A stretch of DNA of 5,150 nt from Campylobacteraceae bacterium (GTDB lineage Bacteria > Campylobacterota > Campylobacteria > Campylobacterales > Campylobacteraceae). Below, in pieces: positions 1-5,150 of this stretch. Each line of letters begins with the position of its first letter. Position 1 is the first letter of the stretch. Position numbers and translations under genes: made by a program. The notes below the pieces were generated by a model, which saw only the letters and a program-made list of their open reading frames with translations, ran no database searches and was not told the origin of the DNA. The stretch spans positions 1-5,150 of the forward strand of contig JAITEH010000013.1 of the NCBI GenBank assembly GCA_031282125.1, read 5' to 3'.

Positions 1-1422
1 ATTCTTATTGGTATTATAGTTTTTATATTGCCAACGCCTGAAGGTATTAGTTTAAATACTTGGACTTACTTTAGTATTTTTGTCGGAGTCATTGTAGGGT
101 TGATTTTGGAGCCTATCCCTGCCGCGTTAATCGGCTTTATAGGCATTACATTGGCTGTGCTTTTCAGGGTAGGACCTGCTGGTTCGGGAGCTAAAAACGC
201 TAGTGCCGATGCTATGATAAACTGGGCTTTGACAGGTTTTGCAAACAAAACAGTCTGGTTGATTTTTGCCGCATTCATGATAGGTATAGGATACCAGAAT
301 TCAGGACTTGGTAAGCGCATCGCTCTTCTTTTAGTCAAGAAGCTCGGCAAATCAACGCTTGGTCTTGGATACGCTATAGCAATCACAGATGGTATTCTTG
401 CGCCGTTCATTCCAAGCAATGCCGCAAGAAGCGGTGGAACGCTTTATCCTATTATCACGTCGATTCCGCCGATGTTTGGAAGTTATCCTGATAAAGACTC
501 AAGAAAGATAGGAGCATACCTTGCATGGTGCGCTTTGGCGACGACCTGCGTGTCAAGCTCTATTTTCCTCACAGGACAAGCTCCAAACCCATTAGCGTTG
601 GAAGTTGCCGCAAAATCCGGCGTTACTGTCGTAGATTGGGGCGGATGGCTGATAGCTTTCTTGCCTGTAAGTATTATACTTTTTATAGCAACCCCTCTTT
701 TGGCATATTTTGTCTATCCGCCTGAAATCAAAGGCTCTACTCAAGTGGTAGATTGGGCAAAGCAAGAGGCTGAAAAAATCGGCAAAATATCTTTAAAAGA
801 GATATTTATGATAACCATATCCGTTTGTGCGCTTGTTTTGTGGATAGGAAGCGGATTTTTCGGAGTAAATGCGACCACTACGGCTATCATGGTAATCATC
901 GCAATGCTTGCATGCAAGATAATCTCATGGAACGATTTTCTAGGCAACAAGCCTGCATGGAATGTTTTGGTCTGGTTCGGTACGCTTGTAACGATGGCGG
1001 CAGGACTTAAAAATGTCGGATTTTTGGATTGGGTTACAAGTATCACAGGCGGATATCTAACTGGTTTTTCACCTATGGCCGCGATGATAGGACTTGTGTT
1101 GCTTTTCTATTTTATCCATTACTTTTTTGCCTCAGGCACAGCTCATGTAACTGCGCTGCTTGCTGTATTTATCACGATGGCAGGAACGATTCCTGGCATG
1201 GACTTAAAGCTTGCTACTCTACTTATGGTACTTCCTATGGGTATCATGGGTGTTTTAACTCCGTACGGAACGGGACACAGCCCTGTGTGGTTTGCGAGCG
1301 GATACGTTAAGACGGCGGATTTCTGGCGTCTTGGCTGCATTTTCGGCGTATTTTATATAGCCGTATATCTACTTGTCGGCATACCTTGGATTACCAACGT
1401 AGCTTACGATTGGATTTTTTAA
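1..1422 (+). CDS. DASS/SLC13-family (CitT-like) anion transporter, 5' partial
   Basis: Inner-membrane secondary transporter of the divalent anion:sodium symporter family, closest by eye to the CitT/TtdT/plant 2-oxoglutarate-malate translocator branch. It probably moves di- or tricarboxylates by Na+ symport or antiport. The frame is open from base 1 and reads ILIGIIVFI just before the TTG at 28, which is the expected hydrophobic first helix. The true start is therefore upstream and TTG-28 is internal. The 473 visible residues are close to the roughly 490 of E. coli CitT, so only a short N-terminus is missing. Family landmarks, in window residue numbering: LEPIPAALIGF near 36-46; the first substrate/ion loop PSNAARSGGTLYPI at 138-151; the second loop HYFFASGTAHVTAL at 373-386; and TPYGTGHSPVWFASGY near 420-435. 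The canonical SNT signatures appear as SNA and SGT, as in CitT-like members. Many hydrophobic helices lie between. The exact substrate cannot be read from sequence; family assignment is firm. Confidence 0.93.
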   Translation: MLIGIIVFILPTPEGISLNTWTYFSIFVGVIVGLILEPIPAALIGFIGITLAVLFRVGPAGSGAKNASADAMINWALTGFANKTVWLIFAAFMIGIGYQNSGLGKRIALLLVKKLGKSTLGLGYAIAITDGILAPFIPSNAARSGGTLYPIITSIPPMFGSYPDKDSRKIGAYLAWCALATTCVSSSIFLTGQAPNPLALEVAAKSGVTVVDWGGWLIAFLPVSIILFIATPLLAYFVYPPEIKGSTQVVDWAKQEAEKIGKISLKEIFMITISVCALVLWIGSGFFGVNATTTAIMVIIAMLACKIISWNDFLGNKPAWNVLVWFGTLVTMAAGLKNVGFLDWVTSITGGYLTGFSPMAAMIGLVLLFYFIHYFFASGTAHVTALLAVFITMAGTIPGMDLKLATLLMVLPMGIMGVLTPYGTGHSPVWFASGYVKTADFWRLGCIFGVFYIAVYLLVGIPWITNVAYDWIF

Positions 1423-1428
1423 ACTGAT

Positions 1429-1458
1429 TTTCCGAAGAGACTTTGTTCTCTTCGGAAA
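1429..1458 (+). terminator. Hairpin after the transporter gene, probable terminator
   Basis: A perfect 12-bp inverted repeat (TTTCCGAAGAGA at 1429-1440, TCTCTTCGGAAA at 1447-1458) with a 6-nt CTTTGT loop begins 6 nt after the transporter stop codon. Position and strength fit an intrinsic terminator. The following bases (TATATTATTG) are AT-rich but not a true T-tract, so termination efficiency is uncertain. It may instead act as a 3'-end stabiliser. Confidence 0.6.
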
Positions 1459-1480
1459 TATATTATTGTAAACGCCAAAT

Positions 1481-1526
1481 CTGACCTTCAAAAATGTTCT
1501 CTTTTTAATCAAACAAATAGTAGAAT
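1481..1526 (+). promoter_or_regulatory. Possible dnaX promoter
   Basis: Two overlapping readings are possible. One is CTGACC (1481-1486, 4/6 to the -35 consensus), a 17-bp spacer, and TTTAAT (1504-1509, 5/6 to the -10 consensus). The other is a lone -10-like TAGAAT at 1521-1526. The region lies between the upstream hairpin and the dnaX Shine-Dalgarno site, where a promoter is expected. Campylobacterota promoters often lack a good -35, so neither reading can be excluded. Confidence 0.35.
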
Positions 1527-1543
1527 CTACTTTTAAATTATTT

Positions 1544-1548
1544 AGGAG
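1544..1548 (+). promoter_or_regulatory. Ribosome binding site for the GTG start of dnaX
   Basis: AGGAG, followed by a 6-nt T-rich spacer and GTG at 1555. Together with the family-typical N-terminus (MSQVLALKYRP), this fixes a non-ATG start for dnaX. Confidence 0.8.
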
Positions 1549-1554
1549 TTTTTT

Positions 1555-3102
1555 GTGTCGCAGGTTTTGGCTTTAAAATATAGACCTTCAAATTTTGACA
1601 AATTAATAGGACAAGACGCTATTGTTACTACGCTCTCATCAGCGCTTTCGCAAAATCGCCTATCCCACGCCTATCTATTTTCAGGACTCAGAGGAAGCGG
1701 CAAAACATCAACGGCAAGGATATTTGCAAAAGCTTTAGTATGCGATAACGGTCCTACAAAAAACCCTTGTGAAGTCTGCCCCAACTGCATTATGGCAAAC
1801 GAAAACAGACACATGGATATCATAGAGATGGATGCGGCAAGCTCGCGTAAAATCGACGATATAAGAGAGCTCATCGAAAAAACCAGATACAAACCCACAA
1901 CCGCGAGATTTAAAGTATTTATCATAGACGAAGTTCACATGCTCACGCGCGAAGCTTTTAACGCGCTTTTGAAGACGCTTGAAGAGCCGCCCGAATTTAT
2001 AAAATTTATCCTTGCTACGACAGACCCCATGAAACTTCCCGCTACGATACTCTCGCGCACACAGCATTTTCGCTTTAAGCAGATTTCGCGCGACGATACC
2101 GTGAAGCACTTGGAACATATTTTAAATCTTGAAGGCATAAAATACGACAAAGACGCGCTGGATATCATAGCGCGCGCAGGAAACGGTTCGCTTCGCGATA
2201 CTTTGACGCTTCTTGACCAAGCCATTATCTTTTCAAAAAGCGACCTCACGCCCTCATCAGTGGCTTCCATGCTTGGACTTCTTGACCCAGAACAGATAAA
2301 AGAGATATTTGCATGTATCATGAACGGCGATAGAAAAAGAGCGCTTGAGTTTATAAAAGAGCTCAACAGTTACGAATGCGGCGTTGTTATAGACGAGATG
2401 ATATCTTATCTCAAAGACAGGTATTTCAATCAAGATGATTCGAAATTCACAATGCGCCGATGCGAGTGGTTTTTTAGAGTCTTGAGTGAAGCAAAAGGTC
2501 TTTTGTACCTAAATCCCGAAAACGGTTTTGTGTTGGCTTTGTTGTTTTTCAAAATGATGGAAGTTTTGAATATCGACAAGATAGACGATTTGATAGACTC
2601 TATCGAGAGCGAAAAGATAGAGTTTTCGCATGAAGACAAAAAGCCAGCTCCCGCTTTGCCGCAAACTTTTGTCCAAAGTCCTGTGAAAAACGACACGGAT
2701 AAATTTCAAAATCTCATAGCTAAACTTACGGATAGAAGTATGGAGCTTGGCGAGTGTTTTGAAAAAAATATCGAATTTTTGGAGTTTAAAGAGAGCAAGC
2801 TTTACCTAAACTCTCATGCGATGAACGGCGACAGGAAGATTATCAGAACGGGATATGCCATCATCAAGCAATTTACTTGGGATATTTTTGGCATCAATAC
2901 AGAGCTTGTCGTAAACCACATAGGTAAAACTAAAGAAGAAGAGGCGAGGGCGGAAGAAGAGGCAAAAGAGGCGCAAAGAAAAGCCGAAGCGGCTAAACAG
3001 ATGCAAGCTAGGGAAGAGCAGATGCAAGAAAAACAGCAGCTCATGGAGCACCCTTTTGTGAAAACGGCTTTTGAATACTTTAGCGATAAGCAAAAACAGT
3101 AA
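1555..3102 (+). CDS. dnaX: DNA polymerase III subunit tau/gamma (clamp-loader ATPase)
   Basis: Motor subunit of the clamp loader, which uses ATP to open and place the beta sliding clamp and links the polymerase to the replisome. Visible landmarks in the 515-residue product: the N-terminal ALKYRPSNFDKLIGQ segment; Walker A GLRGSGKT at 44-51; a zinc-binding set C63, C72, C75, C78; Walker B IIDEVHM at 123-129; sensor 1 ATTDP at 154-158; the arginine-finger box LSRTQ at 166-170 (R168), where the usual SRC cysteine is threonine; and sensor 2 GSLRDTLTLLDQ at 211-222. The collar domain follows to about 355. Then come a Pro/Lys-containing linker (about 361-383), a C-terminal domain, an Ala/Glu/Lys-rich probable coiled coil (about 459-495) and an HPFVKTAFEYF end. 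It is shorter than E. coli tau (643 aa), as is normal for this phylum. The GTG start is supported by AGGAG 6 nt upstream. There is no terminator-like hairpin after the stop. Confidence 0.97.
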   Translation: MSQVLALKYRPSNFDKLIGQDAIVTTLSSALSQNRLSHAYLFSGLRGSGKTSTARIFAKALVCDNGPTKNPCEVCPNCIMANENRHMDIIEMDAASSRKIDDIRELIEKTRYKPTTARFKVFIIDEVHMLTREAFNALLKTLEEPPEFIKFILATTDPMKLPATILSRTQHFRFKQISRDDTVKHLEHILNLEGIKYDKDALDIIARAGNGSLRDTLTLLDQAIIFSKSDLTPSSVASMLGLLDPEQIKEIFACIMNGDRKRALEFIKELNSYECGVVIDEMISYLKDRYFNQDDSKFTMRRCEWFFRVLSEAKGLLYLNPENGFVLALLFFKMMEVLNIDKIDDLIDSIESEKIEFSHEDKKPAPALPQTFVQSPVKNDTDKFQNLIAKLTDRSMELGECFEKNIEFLEFKESKLYLNSHAMNGDRKIIRTGYAIIKQFTWDIFGINTELVVNHIGKTKEEEARAEEEAKEAQRKAEAAKQMQAREEQMQEKQQLMEHPFVKTAFEYFSDKQKQ

Positions 3103-3123
3103 GTTTATTGTGTTACAAAAAGT

Positions 3124-3132
3124 TGATATAAT
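3124..3132 (+). promoter_or_regulatory. Extended -10 promoter element for the dut operon
   Basis: TGATATAAT is an exact extended -10 (TGn plus TATAAT). It lies in the 60-bp gap between the dnaX stop and the dUTPase ATG. The hexamer 17 bp upstream (TTTATT, 3104-3109) is a poor -35, which fits both extended -10 promoters and the relaxed -35 of Campylobacterota. Transcription would start near 3139, giving a leader of roughly 25 nt containing AGGA at 3149-3152. Confidence 0.6.
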
Positions 3133-3147
3133 TTTAAATTTAAAATT
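3130..3147 (+). repeat. AT-only 18-bp perfect palindrome at the dut start region
   Basis: AATTTTAAATTTAAAATT reads the same on both strands. It overlaps the last bases of the -10 element and covers the predicted transcription start. It could be an operator or simply an AT-rich melting region; composition alone makes such palindromes fairly likely. Confidence 0.45.
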
Positions 3148-3162
3148 TAGGATAAGTGAAAA

Positions 3163-3861
3163 ATGACAAATAGAGAAGAACTTGAGGCGATGTTCAAACT
3201 CCAGCGCTCTTTAAATGAAGAGACAAACGGGCAGGGCTGGGAGAACGGATATACAAAAACAGGCAATATCATAAATTGGCGCAGATGTATTTACATGGAG
3301 TGCGCCGAACTTATAGATAGTTTTCAATGGAAACACTGGAAAGATTTAAACAAACCGATAGATTGGGAAAATGTCCGTGTAGAGATAGTCGATATATGGC
3401 ACTTTATCATGAGCCTCATTTTGGAATACTACAAACATAATAATTTAGGCGATATAGATACGATAGTCGAAGATATAGAAAAAATGCATGGTTTCAAAGA
3501 GTTTTGCTCCGACCCTTTCAATATAAAAGCGGCAAATCCGTTTGAGATTATCAACGATATCGAAGTTATTATCCACAAATCAACCGCCAAAGGCTACGCG
3601 CAGTTTGACCCAATGCTTGTGGAGTATTTCGCACTCTCCTTAAAATGCGGTATCAATCTGTCTTTATTGTACCAATACTATATAGCCAAAAATGTTCTCA
3701 ACCGCTTCCGTCAAAACAACGGCTACAAAGACGGCTCTTACAAGAAAGTCTGGGGCGGCAAAGAGGACAATACCGTTATGCTTGAGATATTAAAAAGCGG
3801 TCTGCACGACGTAAACGAGATATACAAAAAACTCGAAGAGGCTTACAAAAAAGCGAAATGA
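3163..3861 (+). CDS. dut: Dimeric all-alpha dUTPase (Campylobacter type)
   Basis: Cytosolic enzyme that hydrolyses dUTP (and usually dUDP in this family) to dUMP, keeping uracil out of DNA and feeding thymidylate synthesis. It belongs to the dimeric, Mg-dependent all-alpha NTP pyrophosphohydrolase group, unrelated to the trimeric beta-fold Dut of E. coli. The 232 residues match the usual size, and the sequence closely resembles the remembered Campylobacter jejuni enzyme. Motifs: LQRSLNEETNG at 13-23; the metal-binding helix ECAELIDSF with E46 and E49; the second metal helix EIVDIWHF with E74 and D77; IIHK at 136-139; and the C-terminal FRQNNGYKDGSYKK at 182-195, the phosphate/nucleotide-binding segment of the family. 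All four acidic metal ligands are present. The ATG is preceded by AGGA with a rather long 10-nt spacing. The stop overlaps the next start. The symbol is given by function; it is not homologous to E. coli dut. Confidence 0.94.
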   Translation: MTNREELEAMFKLQRSLNEETNGQGWENGYTKTGNIINWRRCIYMECAELIDSFQWKHWKDLNKPIDWENVRVEIVDIWHFIMSLILEYYKHNNLGDIDTIVEDIEKMHGFKEFCSDPFNIKAANPFEIINDIEVIIHKSTAKGYAQFDPMLVEYFALSLKCGINLSLLYQYYIAKNVLNRFRQNNGYKDGSYKKVWGGKEDNTVMLEILKSGLHDVNEIYKKLEEAYKKAK

Positions 3862-4583
3862 ATCATATAGATATTTTCTCACGAAGTATTAATGATTTTT
3901 TTTCCAAAAAGTTTTTATTGCTCTCTTTCGCTCCGCTTTTGATAGCGCTTGCTGTTCTGTTTTGTCTCATGCTTTTGGGTGCCAGCGAAGTTTTGGATAT
4001 ATTGCAAGAAGCGACGGCAGACGGCGCGGCGGGACTCGAAGAAGATTATCCGATTTTGGCAAAAATACTAAGTTTTGCCGTTGTTCATTATATTTTGGCT
4101 GTTTTGGTCTATTTTTTAGGCACATTTTTGGTTGTGACGTTTGGCGTCGTCATCGGCGTGCTTGCCCTTGGATTTTTGACACCGACAGTAGTCAAAACGC
4201 TTCATGAAAAATACTACAGCCAGTACGAACTGCGCCCTGTCAGCACGCCAAAAACACTTAAAATCACACTTTTTATAATACTGAAATTTTTGCTTTTACT
4301 ACTTTTGAGTATCCCGCTGATGCTTGTACCCATCATAAATACTTTTGTATTCAGCGCTGTGCTTTTTTATCTTTTTTATAAACTTTTAGTTTTTGATGCG
4401 GCTTCAAATATCGTCGGTGAAAAAGAGATTGCAGAGTTGGTAGAACGAATCAGACCAAAGCTCATATTTATCTGTTTTATATTTTATCTTATGGCATTGA
4501 GACCGATAGCAGGGCAGTTTTTGCAGCTATATTTTGCCATATATTTAACGCATTACTTTTTTATCACTTTAATCAAGAAATAA
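3858..4583 (+). CDS. EI24/CysZ-like multipass inner-membrane protein
   Basis: Predicted inner-membrane protein of 241 residues, assigned by eye to the EI24 family that includes the sulfate-uptake protein CysZ. The assignment rests on overall layout rather than a single motif: an amphipathic start ([16 protein letters not shown]), a first hydrophobic helix at about 19-41, a polar and acidic loop at about 43-66, a long hydrophobic hairpin at about 68-108 ending in [16 protein letters not shown], a basic linker, two adjoining helices at about 136-179, and a final hydrophobic stretch at about 201-237. There is no signal peptide distinct from the first helix. Its ATG overlaps the dUTPase stop in ATGA, so translation is probably coupled and no separate Shine-Dalgarno site is needed. 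A role in sulfate transport cannot be assumed: no cys genes are nearby, and EI24-like proteins in this phylum are largely uncharacterised. Confidence 0.75.
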   Translation: MNHIDIFSRSINDFFSKKFLLLSFAPLLIALAVLFCLMLLGASEVLDILQEATADGAAGLEEDYPILAKILSFAVVHYILAVLVYFLGTFLVVTFGVVIGVLALGFLTPTVVKTLHEKYYSQYELRPVSTPKTLKITLFIILKFLLLLLLSIPLMLVPIINTFVFSAVLFYLFYKLLVFDAASNIVGEKEIAELVERIRPKLIFICFIFYLMALRPIAGQFLQLYFAIYLTHYFFITLIKK

Positions 4584-4584
4584 A

Positions 4585-4608
4585 GATAATTATGTAATAA
4601 TAATTATC
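4585..4608 (+). promoter_or_regulatory. Candidate Fur/PerR-family operator upstream of rrc
   Basis: A perfect 9-bp inverted repeat (GATAATTAT at 4585-4593, ATAATTATC at 4600-4608) with a 6-nt centre, lying 18 bp before the rrc start. Its ends match the GATAAT...ATTATC of the classical Fur box. The inner part, TAATAATAATTATCC at 4595-4609, agrees at 13 of 15 positions with the TAATAATnATTATTA form described for Helicobacter Fur. It overlaps a possible extended -10 (TG at 4593-4594, AATAAT at 4596-4601), so a bound repressor would block the promoter. AT-richness raises the chance of coincidence. Confidence 0.5.
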
Positions 4609-4614
4609 CATTAT

Positions 4615-4621
4615 AAAGGAG
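4615..4621 (+). promoter_or_regulatory. Strong ribosome binding site for rrc
   Basis: AAAGGAG, 5 nt before the ATG at 4627. It is the best Shine-Dalgarno match in the window and suggests a highly translated product. It sets the start of a gene that has no stop codon inside the window. Confidence 0.85.
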
Positions 4622-4626
4622 AATAT

Positions 4627-5150
4627 ATGAGAAAATATGAAACATACCGCTGTAACGAGTGCGGTAACGAAGTAGAAGTACAAAATGTTGGCGGCGGAAC
4701 GCTTGTATGCTGTGGTAAAGAGATGGAGTGCATCACTAAAAATTTAACAGCAGTCAATCTCATGAAGGCATTTGCGGGCGAATCTATGGCGCGAAATAAA
4801 TATGATTTGTTTGCGGAAGTAGCTCAAAAAGAGGGCTTGCATCAAATCGCAGCTCACTTCAGAGAAGCCGCGCTCAATGAGATGTGGCACGCAAGAGCAG
4901 AGTACAAAGAGTACAACCAACTAATCCACGGTTTCGAATTAGACACCACGGCTAAAAATCTAATTTACGGCGCGGAAGGTGAAAAATACGAATACTCGAC
5001 AATGTATCCTGAGTTTGAGGCAATAGCCAAAGAAGAGGGCTACAGCGCGCTTGCAAGACTTTTCAGAGCGATAGCCAAAGTCGAAGCCGAACATGAGAGA
5101 GAGTATCTTGCTCAAAAAGCAAAACTCGAACAAAACGGCTTTTTTGAAGA
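4627..5150 (+). CDS. rrc: Desulforedoxin-rubrerythrin (Rrc, desulforubrerythrin), 3' partial
   Basis: Cytosolic non-haem iron protein with expected NADH-linked peroxidase activity, part of oxidative-stress defence in microaerophiles and anaerobes. The frame stays open to the right edge (174 complete codons). The first domain is desulforedoxin-like, with C9-x2-C12 and C28-C29 forming an Fe(Cys)4 site. The second is the rubrerythrin four-helix bundle with a complete di-iron ligand set: E52 in [12 protein letters not shown]85 and H88 in NEMWH; E119 and E122 in GEKYEY; and E153 and H156 in KVEAEHE. The order and wording closely match the remembered Campylobacter jejuni Rrc, about 215 aa, which ends in a rubredoxin domain. 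That third domain would start just past the window (the visible end is QNGFFE) and is inferred, not seen. The gene is preceded by a strong Shine-Dalgarno site and a Fur/PerR-like inverted repeat, suggesting its own metal- or peroxide-controlled promoter apart from the dut operon. Confidence 0.93.
   Translation, partial: MRKYETYRCNECGNEVEVQNVGGGTLVCCGKEMECITKNLTAVNLMKAFAGESMARNKYDLFAEVAQKEGLHQIAAHFREAALNEMWHARAEYKEYNQLIHGFELDTTAKNLIYGAEGEKYEYSTMYPEFEAIAKEEGYSALARLFRAIAKVEAEHEREYLAQKAKLEQNGFFE

Noticed and set aside
28..30. TTG at 28 as the start of the transporter gene
   Set aside because: The frame is open back to base 1 and encodes a hydrophobic stretch (ILIGIIVFI) that fits the family's first helix. 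No Shine-Dalgarno site precedes the TTG. The gene is cut by the window edge.
66..1340. Minus-strand and off-frame open frames inside the transporter gene
   Set aside because: They overlap the strongly supported transporter frame completely and show no family features.
1671..2366. Long minus-strand open frames opposite dnaX (up to 143 codons)
   Set aside because: They lie wholly within dnaX, have no recognisable motifs or ribosome binding sites, and translate to compositionally odd peptides. They are shadows of the real gene.
2930..3045. GAA/GAG/GCA-rich tract near the dnaX 3' end as a DNA repeat
   Set aside because: It is explained by an Ala/Glu/Lys/Gln-rich coiled-coil segment of the protein. 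There is no regular nucleotide repeat unit.
3962..4207. An 81-codon + strand frame inside the EI24-like gene
   Set aside because: It is off-frame to a coherent membrane protein, has Arg/Cys-rich shadow composition and no upstream ribosome site.
4584..4626. The inverted repeat before rrc as a terminator for the dut operon
   Set aside because: Both arms are almost entirely A/T and would form a weak stem without a following T-tract. Operator-like features fit better.
1..5150. CRISPR array, tRNA/rRNA gene, insertion sequence, toxin-antitoxin or defence system
   Set aside because: No spaced direct repeats, cloverleaf-like segments, transposase motifs or defence-family motifs were seen. All five genes fit ordinary chromosomal families in a compact layout.

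Overview
The window looks like chromosomal DNA from a member of the Campylobacterota (the former Epsilonproteobacteria), probably a free-living relative of Campylobacter such as the Sulfurimonas, Sulfuricurvum or Sulfurospirillum groups. The evidence is the gene content: a dimeric, all-alpha dUTPase of the Campylobacter type, a three-part rubrerythrin of the Campylobacter Rrc type, and a short DnaX. AT-rich intergenic DNA and compact spacing agree with this. The genus cannot be fixed from the sequence alone.

Layout, all on the + strand. (1) Positions 1-1422 hold the 3' part of a DASS/SLC13-family (CitT-like) di/tricarboxylate transporter whose start lies before the window; a 12-bp perfect hairpin follows its stop. 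(2) A 132-bp gap carries a possible promoter and a good Shine-Dalgarno site for dnaX (1555-3102, GTG start), the tau-type clamp-loader ATPase of DNA polymerase III. (3) A 60-bp gap holds an exact extended -10 element and an AT-only 18-bp palindrome ahead of a dUTPase gene (3163-3861). (4) The dUTPase stop overlaps by 4 nt the start of an EI24/CysZ-like membrane protein gene (3858-4583), so these two form a coupled pair. (5) A 43-bp gap carries a 9+9 bp inverted repeat resembling a Fur/PerR operator. It precedes a desulforedoxin-rubrerythrin (Rrc/desulforubrerythrin) gene that starts at 4627 and runs off the right edge.

Functionally this is mostly core metabolism: carboxylate uptake or exchange, replication (dnaX), nucleotide-pool hygiene (dUTPase keeps uracil out of DNA) and peroxide defence (Rrc). 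dnaX and dut are linked in theme, but dut appears to have its own promoter. No mobile element, CRISPR array, RNA gene or clearly new system was found. The best leads are the metal/peroxide-type operator candidate before rrc, an A7 run in dnaX that could allow a shortened gamma-like product, and the coupling of a membrane protein of unknown role to dUTPase.
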